A stretch of DNA of 64,000 bases from an uncultured Mediterraneibacter sp. (lineage in GTDB: Bacteria > Bacillota > Clostridia > Lachnospirales > Lachnospiraceae), in assembly GCA_944381495.1 (NCBI GenBank), contig CALWLJ010000002.1, positions 124,001-188,000 of the forward strand, in the 5' to 3' direction. Below, one piece after another: positions 52,909 to 61,514 of this stretch. A model generated the notes under the pieces. That model saw nothing but the letters and a program-made list of their open reading frames with translations. It did no database searches and was not told where the DNA came from. How positions within the stretch are numbered: the stretch's first letter is position 1; the number at the start of each line of letters is the position of its first letter. The translations under genes were made by a program, and so were the position numbers.

Positions 52909-53658
52909 TTAACAGCCACTCCGCTCATATTCCGCCACGAGCTGATTCAAAAACTCGTCGCATCTTCCATAAACTACAATATCCGCCTGCTGATCCGTAT
53001 AGTGTTCTTTGTCTGTCACAAGGATCAGGTTAGATCCGGTATAATACTGCAGCATCTGAATACAGAGGGGAGAATGAAGAGTTGTGCCAAGCACGATCAG
53101 CACCTCGGCTTTGGCAACCTCTTCCGCCACTCTGGTCATGACGCCATTGTCGATCATCTCGCCAAACAGGCATACCTTCGGGCGAATCGGAACCATACAT
53201 TTTTCACAGAGAGGAACACCACTGGCATTCTTCATATATTCCACAGAATATTCCCGTCCGCATGAAGGACAGACATTGTGAAAGACCGTTCCCTTCATAT
53301 TGATCACATTCCGGCAGCCGGCGCGTTCCTCCAGTCCGGCAATCCGTCTTGTAATGATCGAATGGACAAGGCCAAAATCCTGAAGTTTCTTCAAATCAAA
53401 AAATCCCTGCCCGGGTTCCATCTCCGAGGCCTTAAGAATCACTTCCTTATAGAAACGGAAAAACAGTTCTTTCCTGGCGGAATAAAAGCCGCTGCTGAAT
53501 ATCTCCTCAAAAGAATAACCGTATTTTTCCTCAATTTCATAGGATTCCTGACCATCGCGGAGCAAAGGATAACCGCTCTCCTGCATCATACCGACTCCGC
53601 TGAGCACAACAGTATATCTGCTGTTTTTCAGGATCTGAAGCATGTTCTTCTCTCTCAC
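52909..53658 (-). CDS. Sirtuin-fold (Sir2) protein with degenerate NAD and catalytic residues
   Basis: A 249-residue protein. Zinc-finger Cys130, 133, 151 and 154 (CPSC, CEKC), [18 protein letters not shown] and the C-terminal DEFLNQL fit the Sir2 fold. The NAD motif GAGxS reads GVGMM; TQNID reads TRRIA (104-107), losing the Asn and Asp; and the catalytic His of the ELHG motif is Lys122 (NMKG). It is thus unlikely to be a normal deacetylase. GTG 53658 is the start: AAAGGAGG lies 7 bases upstream. It heads the transcript sirtuin-gltX-helicase. Confidence 0.85.
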   Translation of the reverse strand: MREKNMLQILKNSRYTVVLSGVGMMQESGYPLLRDGQESYEIEEKYGYSFEEIFSSGFYSARKELFFRFYKEVILKASEMEPGQGFFDLKKLQDFGLVHSIITRRIAGLEERAGCRNVINMKGTVFHNVCPSCGREYSVEYMKNASGVPLCEKCMVPIRPKVCLFGEMIDNGVMTRVAEEVAKAEVLIVLGTTLHSPLCIQMLQYYTGSNLILVTDKEHYTDQQADIVVYGRCDEFLNQLVAEYERSGC

Positions 53659-53846
53659 GAAATCCCCTCCTTTCTGAGACTGAAATAGCCAGTCGACAGA
53701 ATCATATATATGCGGTAATGGCCTGGCCGGCTCTGTACAGCACTCCGTCCTGCCCGTACAGCCGGCGTCACATTCTCCTGACTGGAAAATGTATGCCATT
53801 ATTATAAAACAAGTCCGGTGATTGTTCAACAAACGAAGGGCAATTC

Positions 53847-54929
53847 CTACCGCAGAATTTCAATACTGTCCGGTAAATTTCCTGTATCTGTAACATCGGC
53901 GGCTCGCAGATCCAGTTTACTGAGGGCGGATCCTGCAAATGCATCTGCAGCAAAGCGGACCACACCGGAAGGAACTGCATAAGCGCCGATCCGGGCTGAC
54001 GGAAATGCCAGAAGGCATGAACCATTCTCCGAGAACAAAATACCATCTATTGTTTCATATCCGGATTGAGAGGAAGGGACATCATACCACAAGACTTCAT
54101 TCAGACCCAGAAAAGCTCCCGGCTGTATGGTCGTGATATTCGCAGGTATATGTACCTCTATGATTCCTGCCGGTGCATCGCTCAGCGCCCCTGCCCCAAT
54201 ACCGCTGCAGCCTTCTGAAGGAAGGATCATGACTCCATCCTCCACTACAGCCTGAGGATCTGAAATGCCACGGATTATTCCATATTCATCAATCAGAAAT
54301 CCACCCACTGTTTCCATCTCATCTGCTGCCGAATCTTCTTCAGGCAAAAATATATCCTCATTGTCTGTTTCACCTGAAGAATCCTGCGCATTCCCATGAT
54401 CAATATCCGTACCTTGCTCAGCGTCAGGAATGATCTCTATAGCGTCCTGAAATTTACTGTCTGGATTTGCAACGGTTTCCGATAGATTTTCTTGTTCCTG
54501 TATTTCTGGAAGGCTCATCTCCGCATTTATTGACTCATCTCCCACAGATTCTAACATCGCTGCAGATGATATATCTTTTCCTTTTTCAGATGTCGTCTCC
54601 CAGAGCCCGGACACCTCCTCTCTTTTATCCTCCGTTTTCTCTCTTAACAGAGTTCCGTCGGGATGTATCTGGTCTTGTCCGCTTCGAGACGCCAGCGCTT
54701 TCTTGCAATCTGACATTGACATATCCATAATATCGAAGACAGAATCTGCTCCGCTTATTCCTGATATTTTTCCGGATAAAGCCGGATCTTCTCCTGATCC
54801 AAACATACTTTCCGGAAGTCCGCCCGTCAGCAACATACAAAATATAAGCAGCATTGCCAGTATTTTTCCGAACACATGCTGCAGCTTATCCATTTCCCAC
54901 TCATTATAAAGGTATTCACTCTGTTCCAT
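53847..54929 (-). CDS. Exported leucine-rich-repeat (BspA-like) surface protein
   Basis: A 360-residue protein. A short charged N-terminus (1-20) precedes one hydrophobic segment (22-40), then a Ser/Glu/Asp-rich low-complexity region (~45-215). LRR_5/BspA-type repeats occupy ~225-360 (IIEVHIPANITTIQPGAFLGLNE; IGAYAVPSGVVRFAADAFAGS). It ends inside the repeat pattern (LPDSIEILR) with no anchor, so it may be a shortened member of a larger family. GGAG lies 8 bases before the ATG. Role probably adhesion or wall interaction; unknown. Confidence 0.75.
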   Translation of the reverse strand: MEQSEYLYNEWEMDKLQHVFGKILAMLLIFCMLLTGGLPESMFGSGEDPALSGKISGISGADSVFDIMDMSMSDCKKALASRSGQDQIHPDGTLLREKTEDKREEVSGLWETTSEKGKDISSAAMLESVGDESINAEMSLPEIQEQENLSETVANPDSKFQDAIEIIPDAEQGTDIDHGNAQDSSGETDNEDIFLPEEDSAADEMETVGGFLIDEYGIIRGISDPQAVVEDGVMILPSEGCSGIGAGALSDAPAGIIEVHIPANITTIQPGAFLGLNEVLWYDVPSSQSGYETIDGILFSENGSCLLAFPSARIGAYAVPSGVVRFAADAFAGSALSKLDLRAADVTDTGNLPDSIEILR

Positions 54930-55012
54930 TTTCGTATCTCCGTCCTTTCTTCACCACATCTGTAATGGAAATATTTTCCATATCCACTTTCACATGTTAA
55001 AGTAACAGAGAA

Positions 55013-55046
55013 AAAGGAATGCCGCAATCAAATGCAACATTCCTTT
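55013..55046 (-). terminator. Terminator of purB
   Basis: AAAGGAATG (55013-55021) and CATTCCTTT (55038-55046) with TTTTTC following on the minus strand. A 14-bp palindrome ATTGTCCGGACAAT (55059-55072) lies between it and the purB stop. Confidence 0.65.
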
Positions 55047-55107
55047 GCATTATTTTGTATTGTCCGGACAATGCCACGGATTTAAATCCCACAATTATAC
55101 ATTCACA

Positions 55108-56541
55108 TTACACATTAATTTCAGCCTTAATGCCGAGATCATCTTTATTTTTTTCAAGAAGCGGGCGAATCACCTTTTCAAGATAGGATTCTACCTGTTC
55201 TTTTGCTCTTCCTGTATATCTTGCAGGATCCATAGTTTTCTGCAGATCTTCCAGGCTCAGATTGAAGGCCGGATCTGCTGCGATCAGCTCCAGCAGATTA
55301 TTATCCAGTCCCTTTTCTTTCACATTCCTTCCGGCCTCCATGGACAGCTCACGGATCCTCTCATGAAGTTCCTGTCTGTCTCCGCCGGCCTTTACCGCAT
55401 CCATCATTATATTTTCAGTAGCCATAAATGGAAGTTCGGCCAAAAGATGTTTCTCAATAACCTTCGGATATACAACAAGACCATCCACCACATTCAGACA
55501 AAGATCCAGAATTCCGTCAATAGCAAGGAATCCTTCCGGTATGCTCAGCCGCTTATTTGCAGAGTCATCCAATGTACGTTCAAACCACTGCGTTGCGGAA
55601 GTGATAGCCGGATTCAGTGCGTCAATCATCACATATCGTGAAAGAGACGCGATCCGCTCACTTCTCATGGGATTTCTTTTATATGCCATGGCAGAGGAAC
55701 CGATCTGTGTCTTTTCAAAAGGCTCTTCAACCTCTTTCAGGTGCTGAAGAAGACGGATATCATTGGAGAATTTGTGGGCGCTGGCGGCAATACCAGCCAG
55801 TATATTCAATACTCTTGTATCTACTTTTCTGGAATAGGTCTGCCCAGATACGGGATAACAGGCTTTGAATCCCATTTTCTCCGCGATCATTGGATCAATC
55901 TTGTCGATAGTCTCCTGATCTCCATCGAAGAGTTCAAGGAAACTTGCCTGTGTTCCGGTTGTTCCCTTGGAGCCAAGCAGCTTCAGACTGCCCAGCACAT
56001 AATCCAGATCCTCCAGATCCATCTCAAACTCCTGCATCCACAAAGTAGCACGTTTTCCAACAGTAGTCGGCTGTGCAGGCTGAAAATGAGTAAATGCAAG
56101 AGTAGGCTGCGCCTTATACTCATCAGCAAATTTAGCAAGTTCCGCGATCACGTTCACCAGTTTTTTTCTCACCAGCTTCAGTGCCTCAGACATAATGATA
56201 ATATCCGTGTTGTCACCCACATAGCAGGATGTAGCTCCAAGATGGATGATTCCTTTTGCCTTGGGGCACTGCACACCATAGGCATAAACATGGGACATAA
56301 CGTCATGGCGGACTACTTTCTCCCGTTCTTTTGCCACATCATAATTAATGTCGTCTGCATGAGCTTTCAGCTCCTCGATCTGTTCGTCAGTAATGTTCAG
56401 TCCAAGCTCCTTCTCAGTCTCAGCCAGCGCAATCCAGAGTTTCCTCCATGTGCGGAACTTCTTGTCCGGAGAAAAAATATACTGCATCTCCTTGCTTGCG
56501 TAACGTTCGGACAGGGGGCTTACATAACGGTCATTGCTCAT
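55108..56541 (-). CDS. purB: Adenylosuccinate lyase
   Basis: A 477-residue fumarase-fold enzyme acting twice in purine synthesis (SAICAR to AICAR, adenylosuccinate to AMP). The signature GSSAMAYKRNPMRSE loop, HLGATSCYVGDNTD and AFTHFQPAQPTT with the catalytic His are all there. It starts 27 bases after purF, with AGAGGAG before the ATG. Confidence 0.97.
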   Translation of the reverse strand: MSNDRYVSPLSERYASKEMQYIFSPDKKFRTWRKLWIALAETEKELGLNITDEQIEELKAHADDINYDVAKEREKVVRHDVMSHVYAYGVQCPKAKGIIHLGATSCYVGDNTDIIIMSEALKLVRKKLVNVIAELAKFADEYKAQPTLAFTHFQPAQPTTVGKRATLWMQEFEMDLEDLDYVLGSLKLLGSKGTTGTQASFLELFDGDQETIDKIDPMIAEKMGFKACYPVSGQTYSRKVDTRVLNILAGIAASAHKFSNDIRLLQHLKEVEEPFEKTQIGSSAMAYKRNPMRSERIASLSRYVMIDALNPAITSATQWFERTLDDSANKRLSIPEGFLAIDGILDLCLNVVDGLVVYPKVIEKHLLAELPFMATENIMMDAVKAGGDRQELHERIRELSMEAGRNVKEKGLDNNLLELIAADPAFNLSLEDLQKTMDPARYTGRAKEQVESYLEKVIRPLLEKNKDDLGIKAEINV

Positions 56542-56568
56542 AAAATAATCTCCTCTTCTTTTTTCAAA

Positions 56569-58008
56569 TCAATAATCTCCTGTTTCTATGGCAAAACTGA
56601 TATCCTTATCAGGCACCTCCATAGGATAGCGGCCTGTAAAGCACGCATCGCAGAACTTCAGGTCACCGACCATATTCTTCAGCTTGCTGATCTCCATATA
56701 GCCCAGGGAATCGGCTCCGATCATCTCACGGATCTGTTCTGTCGTATGTGAGTGAGCGATCAGCTGCTCATTGGAGGGCACGTCCACGCCGAAATAACAC
56801 GGATAGAGGAAAGGCGGCGAACTGATGCGGACATGCACTTCTGTTGCCCCTGCTTTTTTCAGCATTTTGATGATATTGGCGCAGGTTGTTCCCCGGACGA
56901 TAGAATCATCTACCATGACGATCCGCTTTCCTCTCACCACCTCAGGGATCACGTTCAGCTTCACTTTTACGCTGGATTCACGGTCGCTCTGCTTGGGTTT
57001 GATGAATGTCCGGCCTACATAACTGTTCTTGTGAAAGGCCATTCCACATGGGATCCCCGACTCTTCAGCATATCCTCTGGCCGCTACAAGACCGGAATCC
57101 GGCACGCCTACGACCAGATCCGCGTCCACCGGATAGGACTGAGCCAGAGCTCTGCCCGCTGTAATCCGGGAATGATATACGTTCACCCCGTCAATGGTAC
57201 TGTCTGTTCTTGCAAAATAAATATATTCGAATATGCATCTTGCCTCCTGCTCCGCGGGAAGGGCCATGCTCATATCAGAATGAATCCCGTCCTTTGTGAT
57301 CGTGACGATCTCCCCCGGGCGTACATCCCGGATAAACTCTCCGTCAACCGCAGCAATAGCACAGCTCTCAGATGCCAGGAAATAAGTGTTGTCACGTTTT
57401 CCGATGCAGAGAGGACGGAGTCCGAAGGGATCTCTCGCTCCGATCATCTTCCGCGGACTGATCACTACCAGAGCATATGCTCCCCGTATCTTTCGCATAG
57501 CGCTTCTTACCGCAGATTCGGCATTCGGCTCGTTGAGCCTCTCTCTGGCAATGTGGTAAGCGATCACTTCCGAGTCAATTGTGGTCTGAAAAATGGCTCC
57601 GGTATACTCCAGTTCCCGTCTCAGCTCCAGGGCGTTGACCAGGTTCCCGTTATGAGCGATAGCCAGCGTTCCCTTCACATAATTAATAACAAGAGGCTGC
57701 GCATTTTCCACCCGGGTTCCTCCGGCGGTTGAATAACGTACATGGCCTACACCAAGATTCCCCTTCAGTTCGGAAAGATCCTCCTCATTGAACACCTCAT
57801 TGACCAGACCAAGTCCCTTCCTGGAAAGGACTTTTCTCTGCCCGAAAGTATCTGTCACTGCAATCCCACAGCTTTCCTGTCCCCGGTGCTGCAGGGCAAA
57901 CAGCCCGTAATAGACAGACGCGGCAACATTGTGCCCGTCCATATCGTAAGCCCCAAAAACACCGCACTCTTCTCCCAGCCCGGTAGAGGCTTTCTCAAAA
58001 TCATTCAT
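56569..58008 (-). CDS. purF: Amidophosphoribosyltransferase
   Basis: A 479-residue enzyme for the first committed step of purine synthesis (PRPP plus glutamine to phosphoribosylamine). Cys15 in GEECGVFG becomes the N-terminal nucleophile after removal of a 14-residue propeptide. The glutaminase domain has ALQHRGQESCGI; the PRTase domain has IVMVDDSIVRGTT. Cys in ARCIFEYIYF, YPCYFG and FCDACFTGRYP match the four [4Fe-4S] ligands of the Bacillus enzyme. It is first in purF-purB. Confidence 0.97.
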   Translation of the reverse strand: MNDFEKASTGLGEECGVFGAYDMDGHNVAASVYYGLFALQHRGQESCGIAVTDTFGQRKVLSRKGLGLVNEVFNEEDLSELKGNLGVGHVRYSTAGGTRVENAQPLVINYVKGTLAIAHNGNLVNALELRRELEYTGAIFQTTIDSEVIAYHIARERLNEPNAESAVRSAMRKIRGAYALVVISPRKMIGARDPFGLRPLCIGKRDNTYFLASESCAIAAVDGEFIRDVRPGEIVTITKDGIHSDMSMALPAEQEARCIFEYIYFARTDSTIDGVNVYHSRITAGRALAQSYPVDADLVVGVPDSGLVAARGYAEESGIPCGMAFHKNSYVGRTFIKPKQSDRESSVKVKLNVIPEVVRGKRIVMVDDSIVRGTTCANIIKMLKKAGATEVHVRISSPPFLYPCYFGVDVPSNEQLIAHSHTTEQIREMIGADSLGYMEISKLKNMVGDLKFCDACFTGRYPMEVPDKDISFAIETGDY

Positions 58009-58093
58009 CTGGTACTAACTCCTTATCTGTTTGATGCCTGCTTATGTCTGAGCAGGCAGGCTTATGTGTCTAAAACTAATCTAACCAAATCCG

Positions 58094-58122
58094 ATTATAA
58101 TATAAGGCAGAGGGAAAATCAA
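58094..58122 (-). promoter_or_regulatory. Promoter of purF
   Basis: -35 TTGATT (58117-58122), 17 bp, -10 TATAAT (58094-58099). The -35 falls in the loop of the preceding terminator. The leader holds a GCCTGCT/AGCAGGC hairpin (58036-58057). No guanine riboswitch was recognised. Confidence 0.65.
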
Positions 58123-58135
58123 CATTCCCTCTGCC
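58106..58135 (-). terminator. Terminator of the amino-acid ABC operon
   Basis: GGCAGAGGGAA (58106-58116) and TTCCCTCTGCC (58125-58135), 8-base loop, followed on the minus strand by TTATATT. Confidence 0.7.
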
Positions 58136-58224
58136 CTGTATCCCATCTGGTTCATTATTTTATCAACGCGATATATATAAGAATCGCTAATATATATCAC
58201 TACTTTTTTTGTTTTTCTTATTGA

Positions 58225-59010
58225 TCACCCATTGGTAAACCTGGACAGGAACTGCTTTGTCCGCTCTTCTTTGGGATGTTCAAATACTTCTGACGGCGTT
58301 CCCTGTTCCAGGATACATCCGTCATCCATGAAAAGAACATGACTGGACACATCTCTGGCAAACGCCATCTCATGAGTGACGATGATCATCGTTGTCTCCT
58401 GATCCGCAAGACCTTTGATGACCTTGAGCACTTCTCCGGTCAGCTCCGGATCCAGAGCTGAAGTCGGTTCATCAAAACAGAGGATATCGGGTTTCAGCGC
58501 CAGAGCTCTTGCGATAGCCACACGCTGACACTGCCCCCCTGAAAGCTGATGAGGGTAGTTGGTCATCCGGTCTGCCAGGCCCATCTGCTTCAGCAGGCTT
58601 TTTGCCTCCGATTCGATCTCGGCATGAATCTCTTTTTTCCGCGCCTTATAGTCCGGCTGAGCCTTAGCCAGCAGCTCCTTGGCCAGCATTACATTTTCCA
58701 GAGCCGTATACTGTGGAAACAGATTAAAGGACTGGAACACCAGCCCGAAATGCAGCCTCTTTTTCCTGATCTCGGACTCCTGCATGCTCCCCGGATCTTC
58801 AGCATCAAACAGAGTCTCACCATTCACACGGATTCTACCTCCACCGGGTTTCTCAAGGAAATTCAGACATCTGAGCAATGTAGTCTTCCCGCTTCCCGAG
58901 GAACCGATTATGGAAAGTACCTGTCCTTTTTCCAGGGAAAAAGATATATCCTTCAGCACTTCCGTATTTTCAAAATTCTTATGTAAATGTTCTACTTCCA
59001 GAATCGCCAT
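58225..59010 (-). CDS. Polar amino-acid ABC transporter, ATP-binding protein
   Basis: A 261-residue ATPase of the GlnQ/HisP class. Walker A GSSGSGKTT, Q-loop VFQSFNLFPQ, signature LSGGQCQR, Walker B ILCFDEPTSALD and the His switch VTHEMAF are intact. It energises amino-acid import with the permease 10 bases upstream and the lipoprotein above it. Confidence 0.96.
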   Translation of the reverse strand: MAILEVEHLHKNFENTEVLKDISFSLEKGQVLSIIGSSGSGKTTLLRCLNFLEKPGGGRIRVNGETLFDAEDPGSMQESEIRKKRLHFGLVFQSFNLFPQYTALENVMLAKELLAKAQPDYKARKKEIHAEIESEAKSLLKQMGLADRMTNYPHQLSGGQCQRVAIARALALKPDILCFDEPTSALDPELTGEVLKVIKGLADQETTMIIVTHEMAFARDVSSHVLFMDDGCILEQGTPSEVFEHPKEERTKQFLSRFTNG

Positions 59011-59020
59011 GCTCTTCCTC

Positions 59021-59704
59021 CTACCTGAAATAATCCAGTTTTTTCTCCAGCCTGCCCAGAAGGACGGTCAGGACGCCATTAAAGATAAGATAATATACAG
59101 CGGTAAAGAACAGCGGCCATATCTGTCCTGCAATTCCCTGAGATCCTTTCAGGAAAGACTGTCCCGCCCAGATAATCTCCTGAAGCGCGATGATACGCGC
59201 CAGAGAAGTATCTTTTACCAGTGTAATGATCTCATTCGACATCGGAGGAACAATCCGCTTGATCATCTGAAGAAGGGTAACCTTGAAAAAGATCTGGCTC
59301 TTTGTCATACCAAGCACCAGACCTGCTTCTTCCTGCCCCTTTGGAACCCCCTGGATTCCGCCGCGGTAGATCTCCGAAAAATAACATGCATAGTTAAAGA
59401 TAAATCCGACCGATGCAGCCACAAACCGCCCGGTCTCGCCAATCCATATCGAATTACCAAAAACCAGCCCCGGAAAATAATAGATGATCAGAAGCTGGAT
59501 CATAAGGGGGGTTCCCCTGATGATCCAGACGATCACCTTCATAAGATAACTAAGGGGCCGGAACTTAGACATCGACCCAAACGCAATAAGCAGCCCCAGC
59601 GGTACAGCGCCCAGAAGTGTTACAAAAAACAGTTTCAGCGTCTGTATAAAGCCAATATTCAGCGAGTGGATCACTATAGGAAATTGTTCTGTTATCAGTT
59701 CCAT
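59021..59704 (-). CDS. Polar amino-acid ABC transporter, permease
   Basis: A 227-residue permease with about five helices. The HisMQ-type start (NIGFIQTLKLFFVTLLGAVPLGLLIA) and the EAA loop (EEAGLVLGMTKSQIFFKVTLLQ) that docks the ATPase are clear. A single permease gene suggests a homodimer. GGAG lies 8 bases before the ATG. Confidence 0.95.
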   Translation of the reverse strand: MELITEQFPIVIHSLNIGFIQTLKLFFVTLLGAVPLGLLIAFGSMSKFRPLSYLMKVIVWIIRGTPLMIQLLIIYYFPGLVFGNSIWIGETGRFVAASVGFIFNYACYFSEIYRGGIQGVPKGQEEAGLVLGMTKSQIFFKVTLLQMIKRIVPPMSNEIITLVKDTSLARIIALQEIIWAGQSFLKGSQGIAGQIWPLFFTAVYYLIFNGVLTVLLGRLEKKLDYFR

Positions 59705-59757
59705 GTCACAGCTCCATCCATATTTTATTTCATGTGGTTCAGATCACAGAATGAGTT

Positions 59758-60588
59758 TTACTGCTCGATCAGCGCTGCCTGAACGCCATATGTTTCCGCG
59801 ATCTCCTGCATGGTTCCGTCTTCATAGCTCTGTGCGAAGAAATTGTTCAGCTCTTCTGCAAGGTCAGATCCCTTACGGAAACCTACGCCGTATTCCTCAC
59901 TGTTCAGTCCGACAGTGTATGTCAGATCTGCATAGGCAGTTCCTTCTCCGATCATGGCGCCTGCCATCAGGGAATCGATCACAGCCGCATCAGAAGTACC
60001 TGCAGCCACTTCCATCAGCGCATCTGCCTGAGCCGTCACCGGAGTATAGTCAAGTCCAAGAGCCTTGACCTGTTCCTCTCCTGCGCTTCCCGCCTCAACA
60101 GCAAAGCTTAATCCGGACAGACTGTCCACATCCTGGTACTGATCTGCCACATCAGAAGGAACAACCACAACCTGTGCATTATTCAGATATGCATTGGTGC
60201 ATTCCATGGAACTTGTCACTTCGTCTGTTAATGTCATTCCATTCCATACGCAGTCAATAGACTTTGCTTCCAGCTCCAGGATCTTGTTATCCCAGTCAAT
60301 CTCAACAAACTCAGCCTGAACACCAAGACTCTCAGCAAATGCCTTTGCCATATCCGCGTCAAATCCTACCCATTCGCCGCTCTCATCCTTGTAGTCCATC
60401 GGTTCAAAGTTGGTAATCCCTACTATCAGAGTACCCTTATCCTTTACATACTGCATATCACTGGTCTCAGCCGCATCGCTGCCGGACTTGGAACCACCTG
60501 TGTTCCCTCCGTCATTTGATCCGCATCCTGCCAGAACAGAAACAGCAAGTCCTGCACATAATAAGACACTTAATACTTTTCTCTTCAT
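59758..60588 (-). CDS. Polar amino-acid ABC transporter, substrate-binding lipoprotein
   Basis: A 276-residue lipoprotein. The signal MKRKVLSVLLCAGLAVSVLAGC ends in a lipobox; a Gly/Ser/Asp linker follows. The SBP family 3 signature GFDADMAKAFAESLGV and the arginine-free VEIDWDNKI loop point to glutamine, cystine or a similar polar amino acid; the exact ligand cannot be read. Start 60588 has GGGAGG 5 bases upstream. It heads the operon with permease and ATPase and has a palindrome on its -10. Confidence 0.94.
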   Translation of the reverse strand: MKRKVLSVLLCAGLAVSVLAGCGSNDGGNTGGSKSGSDAAETSDMQYVKDKGTLIVGITNFEPMDYKDESGEWVGFDADMAKAFAESLGVQAEFVEIDWDNKILELEAKSIDCVWNGMTLTDEVTSSMECTNAYLNNAQVVVVPSDVADQYQDVDSLSGLSFAVEAGSAGEEQVKALGLDYTPVTAQADALMEVAAGTSDAAVIDSLMAGAMIGEGTAYADLTYTVGLNSEEYGVGFRKGSDLAEELNNFFAQSYEDGTMQEIAETYGVQAALIEQ

Positions 60589-60659
60589 TTCTTCCTCCCA
60601 CTGCCGGAAATCCGGCATTTGCTTTTTTTCTCTATCAATGAGTCACTGCACCACGATAA

Positions 60660-60699
60660 AGTACCGTTGTATTCTAACACAACGGTACTGCTATGTCAA
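60660..60699 (-). promoter_or_regulatory. Promoter of the amino-acid ABC operon with palindromic operator over the -10
   Basis: -35 TTGACA (60694-60699), 17 bp, -10 TAGAAT (60671-60676). AGTACCGTTGT (60660-60670) and ACAACGGTACT (60679-60689) are perfect 11-bp arms that bracket the -10. The same repeat could end transcripts of the gene upstream. Confidence 0.65.
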
Positions 60700-60746
60700 A
60701 CCTTTCTGTTGTCAATCCGTTCAGCTGTTTAAATAAACAGTAACAA

Positions 60747-61514
60747 TCAGCCATGACTGCGGCGGTGCTGTCTCTTCCACTTTTCCAGAAGGACCGGACT
60801 TGGCTCAATCTGAAGATGATTGCGGATCTCATCAATCTCCCGGCGCATCTGAGCATTTACTTCCATATAATCATCATGTTTTGTGATCAGAATATGGTAC
60901 TCCTCCATAGACATATATTTATAAGATGCATAAAGATAAGGCTTAAGCAGCTCCTTATCTCCGCAAATCTGATATGCCCGGTCATACATGCGTGCTGCTT
61001 CCTGATAAAGGAACAGACGTCCATATGCCGCTCCCAGCCCCGCATAAATCTTTCCGTAGAACTTCTCATCCACGCTTTCATCCTTCTCCTGATTTAATAT
61101 GGCCTGATAGACAAGGATTGCCTCTTCCACCTCACCGCTTTCAAGAAGATTGTCTCCTTTATATTTCTGCCGTTCAATATCTTTCTGATTCTTAAGATGT
61201 TCCAACACATTCTGAATGCGGATCATCTCCGGCTCCCGGTAGATCTTGGAAGCCTTCAGAATAGTCAGCACAAACTTTTCCACCGACCCTTTCAGCCTCA
61301 GTACATCTCTTAAATTGCCCGCAAGCTCCGTCATGCCCAATTCTTCATCCAGCCAGGTGCAGAGCTGCTCATTCATAATCGTATAATCAATCAGGTATAG
61401 ATTATTGCACAGATAATAGCAAAGCTCTTCTATTGTAAAGATCCGGCAATGGATCCGGGTAATCTCATACGGATGCGTTGCATGAATATCATGACAAAGA
61501 ATTAAACTTCCCAT
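60747..61514 (-). CDS. TPR-like helical protein of the DUF5716/DUF5717 cluster
   Basis: A 255-residue, mostly helical soluble protein. Residues ~110-215 look like tetratricopeptide-type helix pairs (YKGDNLLESGEVEEAILVYQAIL; YAGLGAAYGRLFLYQEAARMYDRAY). The N-terminal 60 residues are Cys/His/Tyr-rich (HATHPYEITRIHCRIFTIEELCYYL), probably a separate small domain. The second of two adjacent ATGs (61514) has the better spacing to AGGAGG. It overlaps the DUF5716 gene by 26 bases, so the two are coupled. Function unknown; perhaps an assembly or scaffold partner. Confidence 0.7.
   Translation of the reverse strand: MGSLILCHDIHATHPYEITRIHCRIFTIEELCYYLCNNLYLIDYTIMNEQLCTWLDEELGMTELAGNLRDVLRLKGSVEKFVLTILKASKIYREPEMIRIQNVLEHLKNQKDIERQKYKGDNLLESGEVEEAILVYQAILNQEKDESVDEKFYGKIYAGLGAAYGRLFLYQEAARMYDRAYQICGDKELLKPYLYASYKYMSMEEYHILITKHDDYMEVNAQMRREIDEIRNHLQIEPSPVLLEKWKRQHRRSHG

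Noticed and set aside
58021-58140. Purine riboswitch ahead of purF
   Set aside because: The leader has one simple hairpin and lacks the three-way junction sequences of the purine aptamer.
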